Below are positions 7,986-16,677 of a stretch of 64,000 nt of DNA, in pieces; the first letter of the stretch is position 1, and every line of letters starts with the position of its first letter. Origin of the DNA: Prolixibacteraceae bacterium (GTDB taxonomy: Bacteria; Bacteroidota; Bacteroidia; Bacteroidales; Prolixibacteraceae); the NCBI GenBank assembly GCA_029975525.1, contig JARKOX010000047.1, positions 1 to 64,000 on the forward strand. Reading direction: 5' to 3'. Under the pieces are notes generated by a model. The model was given only the letters and a program-made list of their open reading frames with translations, was not told the origin of the DNA and did not search any database. The translations under genes and the position numbers were made by a program.

Positions 7986-9878
7986 TTACCAGTCAAAAGT
8001 GATCCGGTATTTCGCCGGGTCGAGTTTCCATTTTTCAATCAGCCATTTGGCAGCCCGCAGGTCGTATTTTTGTCGGCTCACCGTTTTCTGGGTGGCAACC
8101 ATGTCGATAACCGCCTGCTGCACGTCGGGTGAGGAGATGCCTGTACAGTCGATTGCATTGAGGGCATGGCAGCGGTCAAATTCGTCGTGGTGTTTCAGCA
8201 CCGCCTTCAACGTTTGGATCGCCTCCTTTTTTTCTCCAAGATTATAAAGCGCTTCGGCCGCTGTTACCGCCACATTGGGAGAGCTGTCGCCGAGGGCCTG
8301 CCGGAGCAGCGGTTGGGCTGCCGCAGCTTCTTTTCCCAGTATGAGCAGTCCGGTGGCGCCCCAATACCGAATGCCGCTGTCTTTACTTTTCAGGAAAGTT
8401 TGGAGTTGTTCCAGGTTGCCGGCTTCTCCGCGCGCAGCCACATCGGCGGCAGCAACCAGGTCGTTGAAGGAAAAGCTCCCGGAGCGGAAATAGTCATAAA
8501 AAGGAAGTTTACCGGCGCGCGCCGAGCGGTCGGCTTCGAGCAGAAAACCGGTGTCGAAAATCCGGATACTCCAGTCCAGACTGGCTTTTCGCATCCGTTC
8601 GAGAACCTCGCGGTAGGCCGGGTTAGCGGCCAGGTTGTTCACTTCCCACGGATCGTTTTCCGTATCGTAAAGTTCTTCCACTGGTTTGGGTTGCCAGAAA
8701 CGGCTCTGGATTTCATTGCATTTTCCCGCCAGCCACGCCTCTTCCCACGAGCGGATCGAAGGGGCTTTCCACAGGTATTCGAGATGCTGCCCGTAAATCC
8801 GGAAAGGCATGTAGTTGCGGATGTAACGGAATTTTTTGTCGCGGACGGCGCGGCTCAGGTCGTAGCGTTCATCCATCCGGTCGCGAAACATGAAGGCATA
8901 TTCCGGATCTGCCGTTTTTTGTTTGCCCAGGAAAGCCTGTCCCTGCAGAAATTGGGGGATGGGCGTGCCGATCAGGCTGAGCAGGGTGGGAGAGAGATCG
9001 ACAAAACTGATGAGCCGGTCGACAGCAGTTCCCGGTTGGGAGGCTGGCCACAACTCTTTGTACTTTTCCGGGATCCGAACGATGAACGGCACCCGGGTTC
9101 CCGACTCGTAGACATACCGTTTGCTGCGGGCCAGCACCCCGCCATGATCGCCGTAATAAAAAACGATGGTGTTTTCTGCTTCGCCGCTCGCCTCCAGTTC
9201 CTGCAGGATTTCGCCCACCCAGGTGTCCAGCTCTTCCAGTTTGTCGTAATACTGCGCCCAGTCGTGCCGCATTTCCGGCGTGTCGGGGTGGTAGGGCGGC
9301 AGCTTCACCCGGCGGGGATCGTGCCGCAGTTTATCGGTTGGGACGGACTGGTGGATCGAACTTTCGTGCGAGATGGTGGAGTTGAAAATGGCAAAAAACG
9401 GCTGTCCCGGCCGCCGGTTTTTGTAGTGGGCCGTCCGGCTCGATTCGTCCCAGATGTTTTTGGTTTGACCGGCCGGAAGGTTGTAGTCTTCTTTGGAGTT
9501 ATTGGTACAATAGTAACCCGCTTCGCGCAGAAACTGCGGGTAAAACCTCACGGTTTCCGATTTGGGATAGTTGCTGCGCATGTGCTGGTTTCCGCCCGAG
9601 CAGGCATACACCCCGGTGATGATGGTGTTGCGGGTGGGGGCGCAAACCGGGGCGTTGGCGTAGGCGTGGGTGTACCTGAACCCTTCGGAGGCCAGCTTGT
9701 CGAGGTTGGGCGTGGTGGCATAATCGTCGCCGTAACAACCCAAAAACGGACTGTTGTCTTCGCTGGTGATCCACAGGATATTGGGCCGATCGGCGGAGGG
9801 CTGCGCCTCTGCCGGAATGTGCGGTAACAGCAGTGAAGCGCCGGCGAGGGTTGCCAGGGTAAGGTTTTTTGGTTTCAT
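7986..9878 (-). CDS. Exported S1-family (FGly) sulfatase with C-terminal HEAT-like repeats
   Basis: A 630-residue sulfatase that would hydrolyse a sulfate ester or sulfamate on a glycan in the periplasm. Signal peptide 1-26. The N-terminal alkaline-phosphatase-like domain shows NILWITSEDNSP with metal ligands and the formylglycine motif C79-A-P-T-R83, the sequence matured by an anaerobic or FGE-type enzyme encoded elsewhere. GDHGG near residue 245 supplies further active-site ligands. Residues about 490-600 form HEAT-like helical repeats (IRYWGATGLLILGKEA, NVAVTAAEALYNLGEKKEA), an appendage seen in some heparan sulfamidase-like relatives. It lies 29 bases downstream of the GH106-like gene in the same direction, so desulfation and rhamnosidase action are probably coordinated. 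Exact substrate is unknown. Confidence 0.9.
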   Translation of the reverse strand: MKPKNLTLATLAGASLLLPHIPAEAQPSADRPNILWITSEDNSPFLGCYGDDYATTPNLDKLASEGFRYTHAYANAPVCAPTRNTIITGVYACSGGNQHMRSNYPKSETVRFYPQFLREAGYYCTNNSKEDYNLPAGQTKNIWDESSRTAHYKNRRPGQPFFAIFNSTISHESSIHQSVPTDKLRHDPRRVKLPPYHPDTPEMRHDWAQYYDKLEELDTWVGEILQELEASGEAENTIVFYYGDHGGVLARSKRYVYESGTRVPFIVRIPEKYKELWPASQPGTAVDRLISFVDLSPTLLSLIGTPIPQFLQGQAFLGKQKTADPEYAFMFRDRMDERYDLSRAVRDKKFRYIRNYMPFRIYGQHLEYLWKAPSIRSWEEAWLAGKCNEIQSRFWQPKPVEELYDTENDPWEVNNLAANPAYREVLERMRKASLDWSIRIFDTGFLLEADRSARAGKLPFYDYFRSGSFSFNDLVAAADVAARGEAGNLEQLQTFLKSKDSGIRYWGATGLLILGKEAAAAQPLLRQALGDSSPNVAVTAAEALYNLGEKKEAIQTLKAVLKHHDEFDRCHALNAIDCTGISSPDVQQAVIDMVATQKTVSRQKYDLRAAKWLIEKWKLDPAKYRITFDW

Positions 9879-9907
9879 AACGGTTGACCTCCGAAGGGTA
9901 AAATTGG

Positions 9908-12900
9908 TTAATTTATTCGGACAAGGTTGAACGGCTCCATCAATCCGTAATCCATCAGGAAGTAACCGGAGGCGTCGGGCATCTTTTCAGGAGCGCGATT
10001 CCATTCAAACGGACCAAATATAGAGCCTTTGTTGTTCCGGAAAAAGAATCCAAAAGTGTTTTTCAGGCTTCCGGTCACTTTTACGGTAATTTCGTTGATC
10101 CCCTCTTTCAGCAGCGGGGTTACATCGAGTTGGTAAGGCTGCCAGGCAATCAAGCCGGCCGGTTGGCCGTTCACCACCACTTCGGCGACCGTTCCGCTCC
10201 AGCTGTTCAGTTTTACCCGGAAGTTTGCCCCAGCCGGTTGGGAAACGTTGAAATGTTGGGTGTAGGCAACTTTTTGCGAATAGAAAGGCAGGCCTGCCTG
10301 GCGCCAGGAACCGGTTGAGCCGATTGTCCCGCCGGCCAGTTCAAACCCTTTTTCCACCGGGTTGACCAGGAAGTCGCCCAGCAGATAAACAGGCATCACT
10401 TCGGCCAGCACATTCATGCGCGGCGCTTTCAGGGTGAGGGTGTTGAGGCCCGGCTGCAGAAACCGGCCCACGGCAAACTGCGGAAACTGTTTTTCAATCC
10501 AGTAACTGCTGTCGGTTTTGGCAACCTCCTGCCCGTTAATATGCACCCGCCACAATTCGGGGCGTTCGACTACTGCGCGGATATTTTTCAGGGCTTCCGC
10601 ATTCAGGCTGGGATTGATCTGAAAATGGTAACTCGCTTCGAACCACGAGTCAGCTTTGAAGAGGGTGTCGAGTGCCAGGTAATCTTTTTTGTACTGAATT
10701 TTGTGTTGCCACGGATTCCCCATTTCAATCCCGTTTTCGTTGAAAAGGCCAATCAGCGCATTCATAAAATAGATCTCCGGTTTCTCGGAGCGGGCTGTTT
10801 TCAGATCGAGGTAGTTGATTGGCATCACGTTGTCGGCTTCCCGTTTAACGGCCAGTTCGCCGGTTTTTTCCACGACGGTTTCGGTTCCGGTCACCGGCGA
10901 GTAGAGCGGCGCACGGCTTTTGCGGCTGGTGACGACAAACAGGGCGCTGCCGGCCGGGTCCAGGTCAACCTCAAACGAAACTTTGCCATCGCTGTTTTGA
11001 GCCGGGTAGGTGTAGATTTTTCCATCGGTCAGCTCCAGTTTTGAAACCTGTTTTCCGGCAAGGGTGATTGTTGCCGAAGCTTTTTGGGCAGGGTGCGAAT
11101 TGACCACCAAGAGAAGTTGTCCGTCTTTCAGGATCCGGCGTTGGTGGTAGAGCATGCCGTTCTGGGTTTTGTCGGTCATCGAAAAGTCGGCGTGGCTGAG
11201 CAGCGCCAGCGCCGGCTCATCGGTAAGTGTTGCGGCGAAGGTCCAATTTTCACCTGCTTGGCTGATCAGTTCATTTACGGCTGCCGAGGGTTCGCCGTCG
11301 AGCAGCGGGATCTCTTTCCGGAAAGAGAGCACCTTCCCGCCGTTGCCCAGATATTGGCGCAGCAGGTCGAAGGTGGAGCGGTCGATGTTTTCCATTTCAG
11401 CCGGAATAACCACCAGCGAGTAGTTGCGTTTGCCTACCTGCAGGGCTTTGTCTGTTACGCTTCCGAGTACTTTCAGGACATTTTCCGAACCGAGGTCGTA
11501 TTCCAGGTGCTGCTGTTCGAGGCGGTAGACAAAGTTTTTAAAACCATCGCGGATCAGGTTGATTGCCGGGTTTTTTTCTTTTCTGGAGAAATACATCCAG
11601 GCCGAGGTGTTGGGCTGAAGCAGCAGCGTTTGGTTGATCTGTTCGCCCGACGAGAGGGCCAGACTGATCCGGCCGATGTAGTCGCCCATCAGTTTGTAAT
11701 GTTCCCACCACGGTTCGTGGTAGGAAAAGGAGGGGGGATAATCGAATTTGCGGACGCCGTTCAGCGAATAATAGGAGAGGTGCTGGTTTACAAAATTGAC
11801 GCCCATTACGCATTCCCAGTCCACCAGCCGCTTCTGGGTTTCGAAAGTCATCTCCCAGCCGCCGCCTCCGTAGGTTTCGCTGAGCGTACGTTTTCTGCCG
11901 GCCTGGTTGGCGGCGCTCAGCAGTTCGCGGACTGCCCGTTCGTTTCCGAATTGTCCGCCCAGGCCGACGGTGTCGAGTCGGTTTCCGAGCATGTCAACGC
12001 CGGGCATCTGGTGCCAGATGTAAAACGCCGCTTCGTCAAAGCCGTGGGTAGGTTCGGGCCAGCCGTGTTCCCAGTAGTGGCCGGTCCATTTGAGCCCTTT
12101 TTCGTCGCAGTAGTTACTCCACGGTTTGGCCCAGCGGTCTACAAACATTTCGAGGATCAGCTCGTAGTAGTCGTGGCGCACTTTTTTCCAGTTTCCGGTC
12201 TCTTCCACCAGTGCCGGGAGGTTCGCCCGCAGATCGTAGCCCCAGCGTTGCCGGAAAGCGTCCCACAAATCGGGAGTCCAGCGCAGCAGGGAGTTTTTAC
12301 CCATCCGCGCTTCGAGGTTGGGTTCGTCGGTAAAGATTCCCGGAACGGTTTGGCCGAAATCGGTTAGGTTTCTTTCGTAACCTCGGGTCATGGTGATGTC
12401 GAGGAACTTTTCGGTCACTCCCCGGTAAAGCAGATCGACGTAGGTAAAGTTACCATACCACGGAGATTTTTCCGGATAGGTTTTCCGGAAGAGGTAGTAG
12501 GTGCCCCGTTGCCCTTTTTCCTGTTCGGCCAGGGCGGTGATATCGGTGAATCCGGTTTCCGTTTTTTTCAGAATGACCTCGATGGTGTCGGAAAGTTCCA
12601 TATTCAGGGTTTCGCTGATCTCCAGGCTCAGTCCGACGCCATGTTTGTAAGCGTCGGGCATTTCAGCCGGAACATGACCGCCTGCAAATCCCGAAGGGTA
12701 AGAGTTTTCGTCGTAGATCCACACTTTCATGTCCAGCTCTTTTCCTTTCCGGACGGTGTAGTCAAAGAGCCGGAACCACTCCTCCGAAAGATATTCGGTG
12801 AGCAATCCGGGGCGCGGATGGACAAACACCCCGCCGATGCCGGCCTTTTTAAATTTTTTCATCTGGAAATCGATGCCCTCTTCGGTGATCTGGTCGTTCC

Positions 12901-13066
12901 AGTCCCACAACGGAGCGCTGCGGTATTCCGAAGGCGGGTTGGCAAATTGTTTTTTCAACTGTGCCACAGTGGTGATTCCTTCCGGGCCTGGTTTGGGCGT
13001 GCAGCTTCCGAGGATGACAGCAACCAGGATCATTGTGCAGAGAATGGGGAATTTGTGCTTTTTCAT
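9908..13066 (-). CDS. GH106-like glycoside hydrolase (putative alpha-L-rhamnosidase), lipoprotein
   Basis: A 1052-residue lipoprotein (lipobox ending LGSC near residue 22). The N-terminal TIM-barrel block is typical of the large Bacteroidota GH106-like group: PLWDWNDQI, GGVFVHPRPGL, YLSEEW and VWIYDENSYPSGFAGG. Central motifs are KWTGHYWEHGWPEPTHG, SETYGGGGWEM and GVNFVNQHLSYYS. The C-terminus (about 850-1050) contains beta-sandwich sugar-binding modules resembling those of GH2 enzymes. Family members remove L-rhamnose from pectic and other side chains; a related family (GH139) acts on methylated fucose, so specificity is not certain. It lies between the isomerase gene (57-base gap upstream) and the sulfatase (29 bases), consistent with one operon. 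Confidence 0.8.
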   Translation of the reverse strand: MKKHKFPILCTMILVAVILGSCTPKPGPEGITTVAQLKKQFANPPSEYRSAPLWDWNDQITEEGIDFQMKKFKKAGIGGVFVHPRPGLLTEYLSEEWFRLFDYTVRKGKELDMKVWIYDENSYPSGFAGGHVPAEMPDAYKHGVGLSLEISETLNMELSDTIEVILKKTETGFTDITALAEQEKGQRGTYYLFRKTYPEKSPWYGNFTYVDLLYRGVTEKFLDITMTRGYERNLTDFGQTVPGIFTDEPNLEARMGKNSLLRWTPDLWDAFRQRWGYDLRANLPALVEETGNWKKVRHDYYELILEMFVDRWAKPWSNYCDEKGLKWTGHYWEHGWPEPTHGFDEAAFYIWHQMPGVDMLGNRLDTVGLGGQFGNERAVRELLSAANQAGRKRTLSETYGGGGWEMTFETQKRLVDWECVMGVNFVNQHLSYYSLNGVRKFDYPPSFSYHEPWWEHYKLMGDYIGRISLALSSGEQINQTLLLQPNTSAWMYFSRKEKNPAINLIRDGFKNFVYRLEQQHLEYDLGSENVLKVLGSVTDKALQVGKRNYSLVVIPAEMENIDRSTFDLLRQYLGNGGKVLSFRKEIPLLDGEPSAAVNELISQAGENWTFAATLTDEPALALLSHADFSMTDKTQNGMLYHQRRILKDGQLLLVVNSHPAQKASATITLAGKQVSKLELTDGKIYTYPAQNSDGKVSFEVDLDPAGSALFVVTSRKSRAPLYSPVTGTETVVEKTGELAVKREADNVMPINYLDLKTARSEKPEIYFMNALIGLFNENGIEMGNPWQHKIQYKKDYLALDTLFKADSWFEASYHFQINPSLNAEALKNIRAVVERPELWRVHINGQEVAKTDSSYWIEKQFPQFAVGRFLQPGLNTLTLKAPRMNVLAEVMPVYLLGDFLVNPVEKGFELAGGTIGSTGSWRQAGLPFYSQKVAYTQHFNVSQPAGANFRVKLNSWSGTVAEVVVNGQPAGLIAWQPYQLDVTPLLKEGINEITVKVTGSLKNTFGFFFRNNKGSIFGPFEWNRAPEKMPDASGYFLMDYGLMEPFNLVRIN

Positions 13067-13123
13067 ATTGGTTTGTTGTTTAATAGTCGTTGGTTAAAGT
13101 TGGATCGGGTGAAAAGGAATTGA

Positions 13124-14536
13124 TTAACCGATCTTCGCCACGTGAAGGCCGATAATTTTTCCCAGTTTTTCAATTTTGGCGGCCAGATGACCGGTTCCGA
13201 TGGCGCAGTGGTGCGCCGGCCCCTGCTTCGACCACTCATTTATAAACTGCCTGGCGCCAATTGGGAAGCGGTAGCGGCTGTTGGTGTTGCCGATGCGCAG
13301 TACCGGCCCCGGAACCGATTCGCCTTCGGCCACCAGCAGGAAAAGCTCATTTTTGCCTTCCACAACCGACAGCAGGGTTACCGGTCCGTGTTTGACGCTC
13401 ATCTGGATAGACAATCCTTTGCCGGGTTTTCCGTGATAGACCGGCAGCGGCACCAGTTTTACACGGCCTTCGGCAATGGCAAAATGGGCCGGCCCGTCGT
13501 GGCCCAGCATCACCACGTCGTCGTTAAAATCCATCAGGTAGAATTCGGAGAAGGACCCTCCTGCGCCAAATTCCGCCAGGATTTTCATGGCTTGGGCATT
13601 TTTCACCTCGCATTCGCCGGCTACCGGGATGTTTTTGCCAGTCAGCAAGGTGTTTCCGGCAATCACCGAAGTGACGATATTTTCGTATTCATTGCCCGGT
13701 TGCCCCTCGTAATAATAGGCCAGGGAGCCGAGGTTGCGGTTCCGGACCAGCTTGTCGAGCGCTACCGAGGTGCGGGCTGCCCGCTCGATTTCGGCTGGCT
13801 CGCACTCGGGCGACACGTCGAATGCCATGCTGAACTCCTCCATCTTGGATTGAACTTCAGGAATGGTCGCCTCGTCGCGGTATTTTTTCAGCTCGCACAT
13901 TTCAAGCAGTTCGATGTGGGTGCCAAACGCTGCCGACTGTTGGGTCAGATCGGTGTACACATCGAGCATTCCGCCGTAATAGTGGCCCAGTATGCCCAGC
14001 CGGTTGTTGCGCATGGCAGCGGCAACCCGCGCCGCTTCGGTCCATTCGCGGATTTCGTTCCACGCTTTTTCGTCCTGCAGATATCCGGTTACGAAGGCGT
14101 AACTGATTCCGGAGCGGTTAAATACGGCAGCAATTTCGGGGACTGCGCAGGCCTGGCAATGTTCGAGCCACTTGCCGGTCATTTTGCCACGGTCGCCCAA
14201 CTGGTTGAAGGTTTCGTAATCGAGTTGGGCTACCGGCTGCAGGTTTAGGATTATCACCGGCACTTTCAGCCTTTGCGCTACCGGCAGCACAGTTGACGAA
14301 AGAGCGTATGTGGAAACATACAGAAATAGGATCTCCACCCCCTGCGACTTCAGAAAGTCGGCAGCTGCGCGGGCTTTCTCCGGGTTGTCAACCATGCCGG
14401 CATCGGCCACGTCTACTCCAAAACCGGCAATGCGGTTTTTGATCTGCTCCTGGTACTTTTTCAGGTTACCGAGCAATCCGTCGAACTGCGCCCAGTAGGT
14501 GTCGAGCCCAATTCCAAATAATCCTGCTTTGGTCAT
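13124..14536 (-). CDS. L-fucose/L-arabinose isomerase family protein
   Basis: A 470-residue cytoplasmic protein without a signal peptide. It belongs to the FucI/AraA fold group of aldose-ketose isomerases. The four likely metal ligands are visible: E308 in GECEV, E331 in SEFYLMDF, H346 in LGHDGP and a histidine in AHHCAIGTGH near residue 447. The family converts an aldose such as L-fucose, L-arabinose or L-rhamnose-like sugars to the ketose. Length fits AraA (about 500) better than FucI (about 590). In an operon with a GH106-like enzyme and a sulfatase it probably handles the released deoxysugar or pentose, which is inference. Several FucI/AraA-like proteins of this subgroup have no tested substrate. 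Confidence 0.8.
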   Translation of the reverse strand: MTKAGLFGIGLDTYWAQFDGLLGNLKKYQEQIKNRIAGFGVDVADAGMVDNPEKARAAADFLKSQGVEILFLYVSTYALSSTVLPVAQRLKVPVIILNLQPVAQLDYETFNQLGDRGKMTGKWLEHCQACAVPEIAAVFNRSGISYAFVTGYLQDEKAWNEIREWTEAARVAAAMRNNRLGILGHYYGGMLDVYTDLTQQSAAFGTHIELLEMCELKKYRDEATIPEVQSKMEEFSMAFDVSPECEPAEIERAARTSVALDKLVRNRNLGSLAYYYEGQPGNEYENIVTSVIAGNTLLTGKNIPVAGECEVKNAQAMKILAEFGAGGSFSEFYLMDFNDDVVMLGHDGPAHFAIAEGRVKLVPLPVYHGKPGKGLSIQMSVKHGPVTLLSVVEGKNELFLLVAEGESVPGPVLRIGNTNSRYRFPIGARQFINEWSKQGPAHHCAIGTGHLAAKIEKLGKIIGLHVAKIG

Positions 14537-14557
14537 ATCTATATTTTTTTAGTTTTT

Positions 14558-14806
14558 GCTCCCTAAAGTCCCCAAGTGGGGGACTTTTTGGTGTCTTTTT
14601 TTAAGGTGTAAAAGCCCCCTGTATCCTCCAAACGGGGGAGTTTAGGTCGTCATCTCGACGTGTTAAAGCCCCCTGTATCCCCCAGACGGGGGACTTTTGG
14701 TCGTCTTTTTTTAAGGTGTAAGAGCCCCCTGTATCCCCCAAACGGGGTAGTTTGAGCCGTCTTTTTAACTCCCTTCCCCGGATGGGGAAGGGCCGGAGAT
14801 GGGGTT
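14558..14806 (-). repeat. Tandem intergenic hairpin repeats, GCCCCCTGTATCC type
   Basis: The 322-base gap between the isomerase and the GH99-like gene holds three near-identical units starting AGCCCCCTGTATCC at 14613, 14667 and 14723 (period 54-56), plus degenerate copies at about 14560 and 14777. Each unit contains a short inverted repeat of the form CCCCCxxACGGGGG, so each can fold as a hairpin in transcripts of either strand. The units are joined by a TTTTTTTAAGGTGTAA-like spacer. This resembles dispersed GC-rich intergenic repeats common in Bacteroidota genomes. In the operon it could terminate, process or stabilise mRNA. An open frame across it is repeat-made, not a gene. Confidence 0.75.
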
Positions 14807-14858
14807 TTTCCGGTTTCAAAGAACTTCTTTCATTTTTGCCGAAAATTCAGGCAAGGGT

Positions 14859-16070
14859 TTATTGAAATACCTCTTTTACAGCTTTCAGGTACCCGAATTT
14901 GTTCTGGGTGTCCGGCTCCAGGTAGCTTCCTTCGGTCCATTCGTTCCAGCAGTTGATATTCAGGATGCGCGGGCCGTTGGGATCGGCCAGCAGTTTATCT
15001 TTGGTCAGCCGGAGCGCCTGCCGGAAATTTTCAGGAGTGTTATTTCCGATGGTATTCATAAACGGGTAGCCGTAGTTTCCCCATTCTGAATTTTGGTCGC
15101 AGCGCGGACTTGAATCCCATCCCATCGAAACATTCGGGAAATAGGGGACCGGATATTCTGTGCGGGCTTTGTCCCAGTGCGCCAGGTAGTGGTCGCGCAC
15201 CTGGTTGTAGTCGGTTTGCCGGTCGGGCAGGTTGACATGGTGGATCCAGACATACGAGGTGGCGGAGTCAAACCCGAGCTGTTTCATCAGGTCGGGGAGG
15301 TCAGCCGGGACTTTCTCAACGGGTAAAACGGGGCGTCCCCAGGCAACCAGGTTCCAGTGAATCCCCTTCAGGCCGGCGGCAATCGCCTTTTGATCCAGCT
15401 TTTGCATGGCTTTCCGTGTCGCTTCAAGGCTGCCAAACCCTTCGATAAATTTCTGGATATCGTAAACCGAGAAATAGACTTTGCCATCGATTTTCCAGTA
15501 GTTGGGGCGGGTAAAATATTGCGTGACGAGCAGATCGCCGATCTCTTCAAACCGTTGTGCCGACACCTTTCCCGGGTAAAGCAGCTGGCGAGCGGTTCCG
15601 CGGGTGAAGGGATGAATTTCCAGCCAGTCGTGGTTGGCCCACATCAGGGCAAATTTAATTTTCCCGGAATTTTTGGCTTTCAGAAATCCCTCGTCGAGGC
15701 AGCGGTTCAGGAACGGGCCATCTTCGTACATATACCAGTCGAAAATAAAGCAGTCGATCCCGTAGCGGGCTGCTGCCCCGATTTTTTGGGCCATCACATG
15801 CGGGTCTTTTTCGTCGGTGTAACCCCACAGCGGAATTTTGGGCTGGTTGTGTCCCGGAAAACGGGGGCGGGCGGTTTTCACCAGCTCCCACTCCGACCAG
15901 CTGGCGCCTTTGTTTTGGCTGTTTCGCGGATCGCCGGTGTGGTAGTTGGGAAAGTAGTAGGCTGCAACGGTAATTTTTTCCGGAGTGCGGTTTCTGGGGA
16001 GTATTTTACCGCTCAGCAAGACTGGGAGCAAACAGCTGCACAGGAGCAGGACACTCGTTTTTAGGTTCAT
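14859..16070 (-). CDS. Exported GH99-like (WbsX-type) domain protein
   Basis: A 403-residue protein with a Sec signal peptide (about 1-21, ends LLSG/K). The mature protein is one TIM-barrel domain of the GH99-like/WbsX group: AAYYFPNYHTGD at the start, CFIFDWYMYEDGP, FALMWANHDW, and the C-terminal INCWNEWTEGSYLEPD hallmark. Classical GH99 enzymes are endo-alpha-mannosidases/mannanases; WbsX-type relatives are often found in polysaccharide biosynthesis or degradation loci and mostly lack assigned activity. Export and the nearby GH92 gene and GH125 remnant favour a mannan-related or other glycan-degrading role, which is inference. It is separated from GH92 by a 605-base gap and from the isomerase by repeats, so it may be its own transcription unit. 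Confidence 0.8.
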   Translation of the reverse strand: MNLKTSVLLLCSCLLPVLLSGKILPRNRTPEKITVAAYYFPNYHTGDPRNSQNKGASWSEWELVKTARPRFPGHNQPKIPLWGYTDEKDPHVMAQKIGAAARYGIDCFIFDWYMYEDGPFLNRCLDEGFLKAKNSGKIKFALMWANHDWLEIHPFTRGTARQLLYPGKVSAQRFEEIGDLLVTQYFTRPNYWKIDGKVYFSVYDIQKFIEGFGSLEATRKAMQKLDQKAIAAGLKGIHWNLVAWGRPVLPVEKVPADLPDLMKQLGFDSATSYVWIHHVNLPDRQTDYNQVRDHYLAHWDKARTEYPVPYFPNVSMGWDSSPRCDQNSEWGNYGYPFMNTIGNNTPENFRQALRLTKDKLLADPNGPRILNINCWNEWTEGSYLEPDTQNKFGYLKAVKEVFQ

Positions 16071-16509
16071 TTTCCGGTTTTAGGTTGTTTCGTTCCGATA
16101 AAAGTAGAACTTCTGCCGACGCCATTCAATACATGAATTGGTAATTTTTTTGGACTTTTTGGCAGGGCAGCTTTCCGAAGTGTAACCATCCGCACGTTTC
16201 AAAATAGCTGATGTGGTCGGATGTTTTTGGGTTAACCATGTTTTTTGATCAGTCTGGATGCCAGGAGGGTTTTGCCAATCCGTTTCCTGTTTTTCGTGTA
16301 TTTCTGAAGAATGAATTTAATGGGCGCAGGTGGCGTTTGAACAGAGCAGCTGCCCGAAGAGTTACGTTTTTTTTCGCTGCGGATCGGAAGAATTCTTTTC
16401 GGGCAGCCTGCCTTTTTTGCGGGTCTCTTCCAAAAGGTTCCGCACGAACACGGTTGACTGTTCTTCCGGATGTGTCGCCTGTTTGGGGGAGATCCCTCCG
16501 GAATGTCAG
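16071..16509. other. Non-coding stretch between GH99-like gene and GH125 remnant
   Basis: I found no gene, RNA or clear repeat here. Open frames on both strands lack family features, a plausible signal or coding-like composition. It probably represents former flanking or decayed sequence after loss of most of the GH125 gene, plus the promoter region of the GH99-like gene. Confidence 0.4.
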
Positions 16510-16677
16510 CTACAATTTCCCCTCTCTCACCAGTTTTAGCACCAGCTCGCCAAACAGGGTGTTGGCCCATGCAAACCAATGGCGGGTGAAATTTTTCGGA
16601 TCATCTTTATGAAATGATTCGTGCATAAATCCGGTGCCGGCGTCGCTGTTTGTGTTTCTGCCAACCGGTTGTTGTTT
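16510..16677 (-). pseudogene. 3' remnant of a GH125 exo-alpha-mannosidase gene
   Basis: The reverse strand keeps an open frame of about 55 codons ending TAG at 16512-16510. It reads GRNTNSDAGTGFMHESFHKD, then DPKNFTRHWFAWANTLFGEL. This is the C-terminal signature of GH125 (exo-alpha-1,6-mannosidase, formerly DUF1237), whose proteins end with this MHESFHKDDP...WFAWANTLFGE block. The rest of the gene (about 400 residues) is absent: the remnant begins directly after the GH92 stop codon at 16678-16676. So a GH92-GH125 gene pair appears to have been collapsed by an internal deletion. It has no start codon of its own near the junction, so it is probably not expressed as a protein. Confidence 0.8.

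Noticed and set aside
8166-9827. A 553-codon open frame on the + strand opposite the sulfatase gene
   Set aside because: It is antisense to a gene with complete sulfatase motifs; its product is Phe/Val/Arg-rich with no signal or family features, as expected of a mirror frame.
11084-12367. A 427-codon open frame on the + strand opposite the GH106-like gene
   Set aside because: Shadow of a well-supported gene; no domains recognised.
14558-14806. CRISPR array
   Set aside because: Units are joined by similar, not unique, spacers; there are only three good copies and no cas genes.
14601-14819. A 72-codon minus-strand frame over the tandem repeats
   Set aside because: The predicted peptide is itself a repeat translation (SPVWxIQGA units) and has no start context.
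16211-16612. A 133-codon + strand frame over the GH92/GH99 gap
   Set aside because: It runs antisense to the GH125 remnant and has no family features.
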